A DNA stretch of 64,000 nt, from assembly GCA_032433595.1 (NCBI GenBank), contig JASWJB010000021.1:186001-250000 (forward strand), read 5' to 3'. Origin of the DNA: Conoideocrella luteorostrata (lineage: Eukaryota > Ascomycota > Sordariomycetes > Hypocreales > Clavicipitaceae). A program made the position numbers and the translations under genes. The stretch's first letter is position 1. Each line of letters opens with the position of its first letter. Shown one piece after another: positions 36,155-47,167 of the stretch. Below the pieces are notes generated by a model. That model was not told the DNA's origin. It saw only the letters and a list, made by a program, of their open reading frames with translations, and did no database searches.

Positions 36155-37054
36155 GCTTTTGCTATTTTATTATAGATACTAGCAGTTATTGCTTCTATAA
36201 CGCAGGCATGGGGTTTTAATTGGCTTCCGGCGACGATTTTCACTATAAACGCGACTATTGTGTAAGTCTTTTGGTTTAACTTATTATGCTATGCTATTAC
36301 AAGCTCAGAGACTTACGAAATATTAGGTTCTTAATATTCGCCCTACAAGTTGGCTTTATGTGTTTTATGTCTTTTATATTAGCGCGGCTAATAGCTATTG
36401 CTCCGGCTATTAACGTTTATTTCTTAATAAACAACTTACTTTATGCTATTGCTGCGGTTCTTATTACCTATCGCGAATTCTGGTTTACGGAAGTGGTTTT
36501 GATAATTAACTTCTTTAATCTTCTTACGCTATACTGTAGTCACATAGGCGGGTTAAGACTGGTTTATCTTAGTGTTGTGACTGGTCCCCTTTCCTGGGTG
36601 ATTATCGCTATTTACTAGAACGTATCTATAATAATTCCTTGGCTAGATAGCTTTGCTGTAAATATACTTAGCAATATTTCTATCTAGAGTATTTTTGGAG
36701 CTAGTCTTTTTCACGTAGTTAAGTATAATGTATAATTGCACTAATCTATTTATTAGAATGTACTACGCTAATAAGTTATAGGACTACGCTATAGCTATCT
36801 TTCTTTCTATACTTTCTAGTGCGATTAGAACGGGACAGTATTAGTTACTAATTACCGAGGAAGCTTCTGAGGATTCGATGCCCCTAGTAATAGTTTTAGT
36901 ATAGTGTAGCTTTGCTTTTGTTATTATAGCAGCATTATGTGTATTGTCTATCGCGATGTTTATTATTAAACTCTTACACAGAAAGCCTAATGTGTCCGAA
37001 AATAACAGTCCTAACGTTGAAAAGTTAAATGTGGCTCCACATCTTGAGAACTAA
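36155..37054 (+). pseudogene. Multi-pass membrane protein relic
   Basis: At least six hydrophobic segments are visible. One is around ILAVIASIT*AWGFNWLPAT. Others lie in the stop-free ORF 36,286-36,618 (FLIFALQVGFMCFMSFIL, YFLINNLLYAIAAVLI, VTGPLSWVIIAIY). The last, MPLVIVLV*CSFAFVIIAAL, is followed by a basic/polar tail ending in PHLEN and TAA 37,052-37,054. In the middle the relic needs frame changes between 36,286 and 36,800. The layout recalls fungal integral-membrane proteins of uncharacterised DUF families, but I cannot name one with confidence. Probably plasma-membrane. Confidence 0.6.
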
Positions 37055-37440
37055 ACACAGTCGTGGAAAAAAGCAGTGTCTCTAGGTTCTTAGGCATTAA
37101 ATTTAAAGTGTGCTGTTGAGGAAGTTAATAAAGCTGTTTGCTTTTAAATTATTGAATCCATGCATACTATTAGTTCATAGTATAATTTTAGAGTATTATT
37201 ATATCTTGAATAGTAGACTAAAGTTTTGTAATATACCTTAAAACAACTTACTATGCTGTTCTCTTGTGACACAACTTCTTTATAGTGTAGTTTATGAGCT
37301 CTATGATTGATTTATTCAATAGCATTAGCTCTTGAATTTCAGGTAATTAGATGGAAAATTAGACTTATAAATATATTCTGACTAGCTACTTACTATAGCT
37401 CTTGTTATTATATAGCTAAATCACGGCGCCGTGACATATC
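37055..37440. other. AT-rich intergenic sequence
   Basis: No supported feature. Confidence 0.4.
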
Positions 37441-38105
37441 TATTAAGGCAGGAGTGCTGTAATTTTGGTCAAGATTTCTACTATTTACCTTTTGTAAAAT
37501 CCCTAAACTAAGGAGGAATCTTGCTGTTATAGAACATAATTACGTAATTAAATCCGGGAACTGTGACAAAAGCAAAGCCTCCTTTAGTCTTAGGTTTATT
37601 TTTTTAAATACTTTTAGGGTAAATAGCTATTTTATATTCTGTCCCGCTAGTAGCCTAAGAGAGGTCCTATGATCTAATAATATGCGGTGAAAGTATATAG
37701 CTTATGTTTAGTGTAAAGTTTTTTATCTGGATCTTGCATTTATTAGCCCCTTTTTCCTTTAGAAAACTAGGATTTATAATATTATTATAGAAAGAAGGAT
37801 TCTTACATGCCTTAGCTATTTTTTTTTTGTCTCTAGCTAGGCATAAGTAGCGATACAATCTCTTTTTGTCTTAAAAGAACATTACTAGCGTTAAATCTTT
37901 CTCTAGAACGCTCTTAATCTAGTCACTATTAAGCATATACTATGGGTTTAGTTCTTTTGTTTTTACATTATCCACTAAATTAAAAATCTTAGAGTAGGTG
38001 CGGAGGAAATTGCAACGGGAGTTTAGCAACAGAAAGCTAGTAATCTTATTGATTACTAATGCTGGCAGGTTCTGTAATTTTGTTATTTCCTGTAATTTAC
38101 GTAGC
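37440..38105 (-). pseudogene. F-box protein relic
   Basis: The minus strand reads LQNLPALVINKITSFLLLNS followed by RCNFLRTYSKIFNLVD, which fits the F-box consensus LPxEL...IxxFL...L.R..R....S+.F..L. The frame continues MLNSD*IKSVLEKDLTLV, then a stop-free 63 codons (37,667-37,858: MYRYLCLARDKKKIAKACKN), and GGFAFVTVPGFNYVIMFYNS. F-box proteins recruit substrates to SCF ubiquitin ligases. No C-terminal repeat domain is visible. Stops are of RIP type. Confidence 0.6.
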
Positions 38106-38240
38106 TATTTACACTCTCTTTTGGAAGACCTAGTAGGAGTCTAGTAACTTTATATTTATAAGTAAACCCTAAGACTACTTACCCCTACTTAACTTCTTCT
38201 TGTTATGCTAGAAGCCAGAAGTTGCCAAAGAAGCTATTTT

Positions 38241-38558
38241 TGTTAAGATTAGAAAAGCTCCTTCGGAAATAACCGAGGCCTTGAATTAGCTAGATTCGTA
38301 CTATAGTGGATAGAAGCAAGTGGCACAATGCCAAGGAATGTAGGCCTAAGGCTACTAAGTTCAAGGGACTGTTCCAGCTGCTAAAGGCTTATGTAGCAGG
38401 ATCATAGTGCTCTTCAGAAGAGGCGTTATTATCGTTGTCAGAAGTTATCACCTTTTAGTTTCTCTATCAAATCCATTCAATTGAATCCCACTATTCCTGC
38501 CGATTGCTACTGTTGCAAATTGCTTCCTTTCACCTATGTACAGGCACATAACGCAACA
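38241..38558 (+). mobile_element. Solo LTR, family D copy 1, near-perfect TSD (ATTTT/GTTTT)
   Basis: 318 bp from TGTTAAGATTAG to ATAACGCAACA. It matches 49,298-49,622 throughout, with the shared blocks TTAGCTAGATTCGTAC, AAGGAATGTAGGCCTAAGG and TATTCCTGCCGATTGC. Flanks ATTTT (38,236-38,240) and GTTTT (38,559-38,563) differ at one base by an A/G transition. Confidence 0.82.
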
Positions 38559-38563
38559 GTTTT

Positions 38564-39060
38564 ATGCGGTTATAATATAACTAATCTTATTCCGATGCAC
38601 AAGATGGAGAGAACAGAGAACAAAAATGTATTAGAGCAGCAATAACATAACACAAGAGGGAAGCCTTTTATACTTCCTGGGAGGAAAAGGACCAACGGAC
38701 GGAGCAAAATGGAGCCTGAACTCAAAGGCAGTATAGGTAGCTATCCGCTATACGCTGGCTACAAGTCGTCTTGACAACAAGTAGACGATACGACTATGAC
38801 AACTATCTATGACTAAGCGATTGTCTTGACCCTATCACAACCTTATGTTATACATAACAGATACCGCTTTAGTTGCCAAAAATAGGATGCTAAACACTTA
38901 GGGAACAGGCCCCGAGCTAGTTTGTTTGGAGAACCACTAGACGGGGGAGGCTATCGCAGAAGAAAATAAATAGCAAAGAGCAGAAATTAGACAACATAGG
39001 CACATAGGCTCTAGTAAAACATAACTAAACTAGAAACTGTAAGTGTATAAGTTAGTAATT
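38564..39060. other. Intergenic sequence
   Basis: Less AT-rich than average, no supported gene or repeat. Confidence 0.4.
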
Positions 39061-39062
39061 AT

Positions 39063-39091
39063 ATAGTGGACGCTAAACCTAAACTCCACTG
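39063..39091. mobile_element. Solitary right TIR of MITE family M
   Basis: AGTGGACGCTAAACCTAAAC followed by TCCACTG and TA matches the right end of the family, but no left TIR is found at the expected 124-bp distance. It is a truncated MITE just upstream of a full copy. Confidence 0.6.
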
Positions 39092-39137
39092 TAATATTTT
39101 CCTTGCTACACTATATTACTTACTAATGTACGCTGTA

Positions 39138-39262
39138 TAGCTCTGTCTAAGTTCAGCGTCCGCTAAAGGATTACTAATTTGTTAAGATGTGTTAGGTTGT
39201 TTAGTGGTGCCCTGCACTAGTATTATAAAAGTAAATTCGCGGACGCTAAACTTAAACGGTTC
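39138..39262. mobile_element. MITE family M copy 2, TA-flanked
   Basis: 125 bp with TA on both sides. Left TIR shows AAGTTCAGCGTCCGCT, right TIR GCGGACGCTAAACTTAAAC. The interior (GATTACTAATTTGTTAAG...) matches the copy at 51,306-51,429. G/A and C/T differences predominate between copies. Confidence 0.82.
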
Positions 39263-39264
39263 TA

Positions 39265-39565
39265 TAATACAAATTAAAACCACGAATAATTAATGCAAGT
39301 TAGCGCAGCGTTCACTTTATAATTATAACCAGTCCCCTTTGAGCTGCTATAGCGAAAGTATTAGTAACTTTGTTCTAGCACTAGTTTTAACCTAAGTTCT
39401 TACTTAATTAGCTAAAAACGTCTTAAATTCTAATCTTTATAGAAACCGTTAGCTATAAAGTCAAGACACTTTAACTTCCTTCTTTCCCCAAGGGTAGGTA
39501 TACAACGCTAGTCTGTTGGTCACATTTATTTCTTAATAGCGGATTTCCCTAAAGCATAACTATGT
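39265..39565. other. Intergenic sequence
   Basis: No supported feature. Confidence 0.4.
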
Positions 39566-39569
39566 AGAG

Positions 39570-40260
39570 GAGCTGTGATTCATTGTCCTTGGTCTTCCAT
39601 GGTTTATTTAGTAGACATACTTTACACAATTCAAACATTTGTAGGCGTGTTCTATGGTGTGCTAGCTAAAGCTCGAGATAGCTTTGGTTAGCCTCTGGGT
39701 TCCGTTAGACTACTCTGGGCGCTTAACAATGGTTCTAGATTAACTATTTAGCATAATATTTGACAACTGCCCTAGGCTAATAATTAATCTAAGTCTAATA
39801 TCGAGCGAGTTGTTGGTCACTACGAAGCTAAAAATGGTGACGTTTATTTCGCTATTCTATAGAAAGACTACATTTGTCTAACTTAGGAGCTAGAAAAAAG
39901 CTTAGGTGCTAGTAATCTTATTACTTCTTATTATCTTCGCTTGTGTCAATAAGACTAACTATAGGTTATGCTTAAATATAAAGACGCTTACTTTTAACGT
40001 CTACTGAGCGTTAAATTCTTAGATATCCTCTTTATGAATATTGAAATGCTTCTAACATATAGCTAAGAAATTACGTTTTTTAATTATTAGACTACACTAA
40101 CTAGAAAATAAATTAAAGAAATTTAATAAGTGTATAGTAAATTAGGAAATCTAGCTATTTTAGTCTTCTTAATAGTTTATTAGCATTGCAAATTCCTTAA
40201 GTAGCTTACACTCTTGTTTAACTAGATTCTTGTATTTGCATTATTACTATTAAGATTAGT
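39570..40260 (+). pseudogene. Weak unassigned relic
   Basis: Plus-strand pieces read YLVDILYTIQTFVGVFYGVL, then NIERVVGHYEAKNGDVYFAI and ELEKSLGASNLITSYYLRL, with RIP-type stops and one frame change around 39,730. The remainder (VYSKLGNLAILVFLIVY) is hydrophobic. No family recognised. Confidence 0.35.
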
Positions 40261-40344
40261 AATATAAAACTTCTCTGCTATAACTACTTGAAGCATAAGT
40301 TAGGGGCTGACACTTGGTTAAACTACACTCTTGCGAGGAAAATG

Positions 40345-40860
40345 CTCTTTATAATTATCTACAATGTCTGTGAAATTGCCAGATCGCAGAGCTAGTCTAG
40401 TATCTGCTGCAATTCTATAATCTTACTTTCTATACCACGTAACTGGTTGTCTAGGTCTCGCTCCTGTCTTAGTTTTACATTAATTCTCTTCTAAATCGCT
40501 TTTCTATTACTTTTGAGCGCCTAAAGCGTCATAGAACAATCTTCTACCTTGACCACCTTTAGTGCCTTATGGAATATTGGTTTAAAGCTTGTCTTTGCAC
40601 CTTTGGATATTTAATAATGCTCCACGACAGTAACAATAGCCCTAGGAGGATAAGAATTTACTAACGAAAGTAGCCTATTATCGTAAACCCTAAGAGCAGT
40701 AAGATTATCCCACATAGCATTTAGGCTTATTATTGTATCTTCTTTTTAGCTAGCTGGCTTACAGCTAAAGCCTGCGAGATTTGTGTTGTTATAAAGCTCG
40801 CCTACTTTTTCCTAGTTAAGAGGGAAATAAATAAGTAACGTTACTATAAACATAACTTAA
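40345..40860 (-). pseudogene. Helical/coiled-coil protein relic
   Basis: One minus frame reads EKVGELYNNTNLAGFSCKPA, ISLNAMWDNLTALRVYDNRL, NSYPPRAIVTVVEHY, then KGAKTSFKPIFHKALKVVKV and a coiled stretch INVKLRQERDLDNQLRGIES. Stops replace Gln. Its style (globular helical N-terminus, then coiled coil) resembles the relics at 28,318-28,760 and 54,515-55,235, so the three may be related, but the family is not recognised. Confidence 0.45.
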
Positions 40861-40864
40861 ATAA

Positions 40865-41660
40865 GCAAAAATATTATTAGAAGTTTAATGTATAGTATTA
40901 TATTCACTTAAGTATTTAATATATTTATACATCTAGGTTAGTCCCCTAGTTAAACTAAGGAAGGATAGAACTCTACACTATTAGTTACTCGAATAAGCAC
41001 ACTTATCTAGAATTAAAAATGCTATTTTTATGTGTAAAACCTGCTTCTGCTTTTTGTACTCTCTTCAAAATTTGACCTACGTTAACATTATTAGTTTTAA
41101 TGGAAAAAGTAGTTTGTTACTTATAAGTCGCCATAGTGAACTACTCTATTACTGTCGTAACCAAAATGATTATCTGCCCCTATTTTCTTGGTAAATTGTA
41201 GGCATGGACTAGCATTACCACAATGTGGCTAAGCACTGTATAATACACACTCTACTGTATATTTTTTGGAAAGCCTGTTTTGGCTGTTGTATGCTAATAA
41301 GCTAAGTATTATAGTTGCCAAGAATTTGCTACGTAGGTACGCGCCCGCTCTTATATTTAAACTAGCTTTTACTTAAAACAAGTATGTATTTAATTCACTG
41401 CATTATATTGTACCTTGCTTAAAATCAGGCTTATGAAAAAGCAGTTATTAAGCATATAACCTATAATGCAGCGCACTTACTTGTCACTTTCTAAGTTCAT
41501 AACAAGCTAAATTCGTGTAAAATAACGAATAATTATTAGTACTGTTTTACGGTAATAGCCAAATGCTTATGTTAATACACACCGGCGACAATAATAAACA
41601 TTCCAAAGCGAAATGGGAGCTATAACTAAACAAGGGAGGAAGTTACTTATTGTCTAATTA
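40865..41660. other. AT-rich intergenic sequence
   Basis: No supported feature. Confidence 0.4.
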
Positions 41661-41664
41661 ATAT

Positions 41665-42960
41665 GCATTAGACTAGTCTCTATTACCGCTATACTTAGAG
41701 TTGTTTCTAGGTGCTACACTAAGCGCAGAGATCGGTTACATTACAGAGACCTGCATTAGCGCGAAGATGCGGTGATGGGTATGGCATTAGTAAGCTTAAG
41801 GTAAGGTTTTGTAATGTTTTAGCTAATACTAACAGGCTCTCTACATCTTACTCGGCTATTTTGCTTTTGACGGAATCCTTGCTAGTGGAATTAGTAAGCA
41901 CATTTTAACTATAAGTTTAGATAAGCTGTGTATATCCTTTTGCGCCTAGCTAGTCTATGAGCTTATATATGGACCGCTTAGTGCGTTAATAAGAACTTCA
42001 GTTGCTCTACTTCTTTTCTGCCTTTGGTTATCCTGTTTAGAGAAAATAATGCTATGTGTTTACATCGCTATTATCTACGTATTCACTATTATATATTTCT
42101 TAATTACTCTACTTTAGTGTAGTCCGCTGTTATATTTCTGGAAATAGTTTAATGGATTAGGGACGTCTGGATTATGTCATGATCCACATTGCCTACCTAT
42201 TGCCGCATATTAGCAAAGCGTAATTTCCGCCTCTAGCAATGTGTTTATTGCCTCTCTTTCTATTTGGAAGCTAACGTAAAATATACTAAGCGCTATAAGT
42301 ACGATAGAAACGAACAAGACAAGAATAGTTATTATTTTACTTTTTGGCCTAGGCGTCCTGTATATTAAAGCTCTTTATATACACGATATTAACTAATAAA
42401 ATTTTAGCGCTAGTGCGGTGATAATAGTTTAAATACCATATATTCGTGACTTAGATATATCACCGGACTTTCTATACTAAACAGTGTATGTCTAAACACT
42501 AATATAGATACTTTTACTTAAGAATAACTTATTAAATCTAGCGACGTGGCTATGTGGTCTATAATAGAACCTTGCGTAGGCATTATTGCAGGAAGTCTTC
42601 CCTCTATTTAACTATTGCTTATGCTCTGTTTCTAACGCAGTAGGGCAAGCATGGGTTCGAAGACGACAATTAGATTAATAGAGTCTAACGATAACAGGAG
42701 TTAAGAAATTACTTCACAGTTATGTTCAGAAGAGGGTTTTAGCAAGATATTAGATCTAACGCGTTTAAAGCCGCTTTTTCACGGGCGCTGGAATAGGCTT
42801 GTAGAAGCTAATGTTAGACCAAACAAAATAGAGCCCGAGCCCATGCTGAGCGGAATTTAAACTCAGACAATAGTTAAGATATCCACAGCGAAGCGTGAGA
42901 TTAATAAATCCTCGGACCAAGGCTCTATTGTATGGATTACAGCGGAAAAAAATAGCTATT
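41665..42960 (+). pseudogene. PTH11/rhodopsin-domain membrane receptor relic
   Basis: The plus strand has, in order, LVSITAILRVVSRCYT (first TM and the R..R.Y motif), YFAFDGILASGISKHIL, ELIYGPLSALIRTSVALLLF, CVYIAIIYVFTIIYFLITLL then *CSPLLYFWK, then SSNVFIASLSIWKL and ETNKTRIVIILLFGLGVLYI, and SSDVAMWSIIEPCVGIIAGS ending LPSI. This succession, especially Y..LA..K.S....Y, QC.P....W, L..P.W and W..VE...GIIA..LP.., is that of the fungal rhodopsin-domain (PTH11-like) membrane proteins, which include sensors for surface cues. A hydrophilic tail follows to about 42,960. Stops are at Gln/Trp sites with one or two frame changes. Confidence 0.75.
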
Positions 42961-43235
42961 AGCTTTAATAATAAAAGGTTTTAAAGCACTGCTTATATTT
43001 TAAAGGCTGAAAAAGGTGTTAATACGTACAAAAAGCAATAAATAAAGGATTAAATGTTAGATAGCTGTCTTATAATACAAGAAACTAAGGTCTTAAAAAT
43101 TTTGGGTTCTTCTCTATTATCCACTAGACTGAACTTCAGGGGATAAAATAATATGCCGCACTATTGCTTCGTAAATTCACAATTAGTTACTAATTACTAC
43201 CTAGCTTAGAAAACCTAAAGACAACAATAAACCGT
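42961..43235. other. Intergenic sequence
   Basis: No supported feature. Confidence 0.4.
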
Positions 43236-43940
43236 GGCTAATTTTACAGGACTAGAAAACGCGAGCGTGAGCTTCACATTTCTAACTAAGACATAAGCTA
43301 TACTATAAATTCACGCTGTTATAGAACTTATGTATTCTGGCGTTTCAAGATACAAGTTATAAAACAGAGCTTCTAGTAGAACCTTCTAATAATTATTTGC
43401 TAGAATTAAACTAGGCGCGGATGTGATAGGCATACTAATTAGAACGTCGCGCAGAGCCTACAATAATAGCTCCTATTGTTGTATTAATACTGTATATTAA
43501 TAGCATTCTAAGTGCTTTAAAGTTATTAATACTATAAGCTAGCTAAATCTGCTATAGTTTCGCCGCGATTAAAAAATTTCTAACTCTGCTTTAACCAAGT
43601 TGTTTAGTATAAATAGCTCTAAAAAGAGCGAGACTAGAACTTGAGAAGATTTTCCTTAGTAATAATTGGATCAGTACGGGTTGGTTAGCCTGATGTTTAA
43701 GCCGCATTTTGCTGTCCATTAAGGCCCGCTAGCTTTTGTCGCGAGTGCTATAGAACTCGAGGATTAATTACTAGCTAAGGTTAAAAGAAAATATAAATTA
43801 CAGATCTGTACTACATTATCACTATAGAAAGATTACTTGTATCTCCTCCAAATGATTGCTGCGGAAGTTGAATCTGTCGCAACGAATAAAAGAGCAAGAT
43901 GTTCTGTCTAAGTAACATTCTCGTTAGACCCTTTGATTTA
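43236..43940 (+). pseudogene. Unassigned protein relic
   Basis: Traceable in one plus frame, with a change near 43,655: GLENASVSFTFLTKT*AIL, IHAVIELMYSGVSRYKL, LFARIKLGADVIGILIRTSR, then SLMFKPHFAVH*GPLAFVAS and DYLYLLQMIAAEVESVATNK. It contains a dozen RIP-type stops and ends at about 43,940, some 50 bp before the Sho1-like relic. Family not recognised; the helical pattern could be an N-terminal domain of a STAND protein. Confidence 0.4.
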
Positions 43941-43989
43941 GCTGCGCTGTCTGTTTTAATTGTAATTTTATAACTATATTATAACTATT

Positions 43990-44684
43990 TATTATGACTA
44001 AGGCTAACGAGAGTAAGATTTCCTAGCTTACTGCAGCGATCTTATGTGTTGTTTACTAAATACAAGCTAACACAACAAACTGATTTCCCCTGTTCGCATA
44101 GTAGTCTATTTTTTATAGTTTCTTCTTAATTGTTTGGATTTTCTACTTAACTAGAACCAATAGCTTACCGAAATATTAAATTGCTGTTGTTAGGTATCTT
44201 AGAGCCAGAATAGTGCTAGTTATATCTTCTGTTAATTCTTTAGCGTATTTATCTAGTGGTGCTAGAGTTGCTGCTACTATAGGATTTATCTTGCTTTTAG
44301 TGCTTATAGCACGTTTCCCTATCCCTTTTTTATCCCTACTTACACACTAATAATTATTAAATTATATTAGTGCTTTACTATAAGTTAACTGCCTTTTCCT
44401 CTAAACCGCAAAAACTAGTGAATCCTCTGTCTATTAATTCTGCTGTAACAAAGATAAAAAACAACGCGCTATCGCTAGCAATACTGTCCCCACACTAAGT
44501 TAGGTAGCTATATAGGGCAGTAGCCCTATACGCTTATGATAGCAACCTAAAAGACCTAGAAGAAATTTCTTTCGTAAAAGGAGAGGTCCTTAAGGTCTTT
44601 AATATTTGTGGGTCTTAGTGGTTAGCAAAGAAGGAGTTAGGTGAAGAGGGCATTACGCCGGGCAGTTATTTAATACTTAGTTAA
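43990..44684 (+). pseudogene. Sho1-like osmosensor relic (membrane segments plus SH3 domain)
   Basis: The N-terminal part contains hydrophobic segments YSFFLIVWIFYLTRTNSLPK, RIVLVISSVNSLAYLSSGAR and VAATIGFILLLVLIARF, matching the last transmembrane helices of fungal Sho1 (...SSVNSL.Y...A...AAGFILL...). After a linker comes an SH3 domain: RAVALYAYDSN, DLEEISFVKGEVLKVFNICG, then S*WLAKKELGEEGITPGSYL and ILS before TAA 44,682-44,684. The SH3 motifs ALYxY, E(I/L)SFxKGE, WW and G(I)xPxxYL are recognisable; the first Trp of the WW pair is a stop. Sho1 is the plasma-membrane adaptor of the HOG pathway that binds Pbs2 through this SH3. This is a dead, RIPped duplicate. Confidence 0.8.
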
Positions 44685-44689
44685 AACTT

Positions 44690-45035
44690 AATACTACTTA
44701 ATAGCTCCTATCTGAATTTTAGTAAAAGAGTGGATGTTCCGGTGCTAATAATACCAGAGAAGTATTACAGCAATCTTGAAATGGCTCTAGATATTAAGAT
44801 ATACATACATAGCGTTGCAAGACTTTTAACACTATATCCTCTTAGTGTAAACTAACTAGCTCTTTTCCTTAACCTCCACTAGAAATTTTTACTTAGACTT
44901 ACAACATAATTACACACACGTCGGGAACCGGTGAGACACAAGGGCACAGCCTAGTTAGTTGCCTTAGAATAATAAGGCAAGCAAGCAAGCTTAAGAGAGT
45001 CTTTAGGATTTCCCTGTCCGCCCTAAGGACTATGT
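44690..45035. other. Intergenic sequence
   Basis: No supported feature. Confidence 0.4.
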
Positions 45036-45038
45036 CGC

Positions 45039-45239
45039 TGTTGGAATCCTGCCGCTAAGCACACAATAAGAGCACAGAGCGAGTCACGTGGTCACCTTTC
45101 GGCCACGCTATTTATACGAGCATCTTAAACCTTATATCCTGACTTGTTTTTCCCTTCTTAGATAGACAGAGATTATTTATGAATATATTAAACTTAAAGC
45201 CGATGATCTAGATTATTGCATAACCCTGTGCAACCCACA
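45039..45239 (+). mobile_element. Solo LTR, family C copy 2, TSD GTCGC/GTCCC
   Basis: 201 bp from TGTTGGAATCCTGCC to GTGCAACCCACA, matching 34,770-34,956 including the TCACGTGGTCACC and CGATGATCTAGAT blocks. Flanks GTCGC (45,034-45,038) and GTCCC (45,240-45,244) agree in four of five. Confidence 0.82.
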
Positions 45240-45244
45240 GTCCC

Positions 45245-45560
45245 ATATGATTAGTATTTAGGTGAAGCCTAATAGTGCGGATAAATGAATTCTTAATTTT
45301 TGCTTATAAGCTAGTATTTACTATGCCTCGGGGGGGGAGATAATTACTCTATTCTATTAAAGACTAAAGAAATGCCTATTATTTAGAGTATTAACTTTAA
45401 GATAAAAAGAGTTGATTTAAGCTATGGTTAGGCACTATTTCCGCCTACACAGAGATGATTTTAGCTTTATTAGAAGATTCACTCTTAAATGTCTTATTTA
45501 TAAGTTTATAGTACTTAGTAGGATATCCTAGTATATCTAATAGAAAGAGAAATAGCTATT
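45245..45560. other. AT-rich sequence, end of the following minus-strand relic
   Basis: Poly-G run at 45,331. No independent feature. Confidence 0.35.
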
Positions 45561-46310
45561 TGTATAAGAAAACTACATCGATATTTGGATGCTAGATCTC
45601 TATGCCTTTGGTATTATTAGCGCTAACATAAATATTGTCGAGGAGTGAAATCGTACTTATTTCTATAAATTTAAAAAAATAACTGGTTAAAACTATAGCA
45701 TCTAAGACTAAATAGACATGCAAACCTTAAGCCTTATAAACTCTATCCACTGAATAGCAAGAAGAGTACTATTGTTAGTTATATTAAAGAGGCTATAGGA
45801 TAGCTATTAAATCTTGTGTACTTCCTGCTTTGGATCGTTATAATAAATAACTAACGAAGCGCAATTATTGTTGAATGCAAATGTAGATAGCTCTTTTAAA
45901 TTTAATGGCTAAAATTTATTCTTATGAAATCTAGTATAAAGTGTTATATGTTTATTCTTAATCCTAATTTCGCACGCTTTATTATTAAATTTAAATTTTG
46001 GATGTAGTGATTCCTTAAAGTCTTTTAAATAATTTAGCCTAAGAGCATCTTGTAGAGTTTTAGTTAAGCCTAATTTCCTAGGCATTAATCCTAGTACTAG
46101 ACAGTAGCCTTCGCCTTCACAAAAGTCTTAGTGCGTAGCCTCCTTATCATGAAGCATTATAAGGTTATAACTACATAGCACTAGCACTATACCCTTTTTA
46201 GATATATGTTAAAGCTAAGAATCGTTTAGCTAAATAAGTGTCTAAGGGAGCTGCTATACGCTAAGCTTACTAGGGTGCTCTTGAAAGAAATCCATTTAAT
46301 AGAAACGATA
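45560..46310 (-). pseudogene. Unassigned protein relic
   Basis: A single minus frame is followable for about 230 codons: KKGIVLVLCSYNLIMLHDKE, DFCEGEGYCLVLGLMPRKLG, LTKTLQDALRLNYLKDFKE, KFKFNNKACEIRIKNKHITL, LKELSTFAFNNNCASLVIYY, and SLFNITNNSTLLAIQWIEFI. Stops are few and of RIP type. The mix of beta-like and helical segments suggests an enzyme or structural domain. I do not recognise it. Confidence 0.5.
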
Positions 46311-46314
46311 AGAT

Positions 46315-47165
46315 GATAGACGTTTTGGTTAACTAAGTATTACAGTACCTTCTTTGTACTGTAGTATTTAAGTATTAATATAATAAATACTAAAAGTACT
46401 TACATACATATATGTTTGCATATTTACGATTAACATTATGCTTTATATTAATATATATAAGCATATAACGGCTTAAACGTTAACTTTCTTAGGTCTTGGT
46501 TGCCAGGATCCGCTAACGGCTTTTCATCAGCGCAGTTTTGATGAGAGTCGGACAATATCAGATGCATATTACGGTGAAGGATATCTCAAGTGGCTGCCTC
46601 CAAGCAAACCCGTCCAATAGCGCGGTTAATGAGTTACTAGGGGTTAGGGTTTTGATGTTGGAGCAATTTCGTGCTCCTCGGGTTGTTAATAGTTCTAACG
46701 GCTTGCTTAAGGACTCGGCTAATGTCATGAGTAGTTTGCACGGTGGACATGATAAGAGGGACTCACGTAATCTGATGATTTTGTAAACTTGATGATAATT
46801 ATTGTTAAAAAACGATTCCTTCCAGTCCTATGGAGATTAAGCCTAACTTTTCCGTTTGGTGCCTTCGATTTCCGAGGAATCCTAACATAGCTAAAAAGCT
46901 CTTGCAACCTAGCTAATGCAGCTGTTTAGTAATTTCCTCGCTAATCCAGCTATTTATAGCACTGCTGTGTCTGACATAAGCAATTGTTGACCTAATAGCT
47001 TACTTATAGTTTATATATAAATACCTAGCCCCTTTCCCAGCTCTGCCCTTAAAATCTCACTCTTCCACTACCCGCACTTTAAGAAATTCGTCTGCTTAAT
47101 GTAATTATTTTATTAGCAATACAATAGATATTGAGCTATTATTAAATAGATTATTTCCATTGTTA
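46315..47165. other. Intergenic sequence with an unassigned 82-codon ORF
   Basis: A short hairpin TACAGTACCTTCTTTGTACTG lies near 46,342. Plus ORF 46,538-46,786 (MMRVGQYQMHITVKDISSGC...) is uninterrupted and lies in a GC-richer patch, but nothing identifies it. Confidence 0.3.
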
Positions 47166-47167
47166 GG

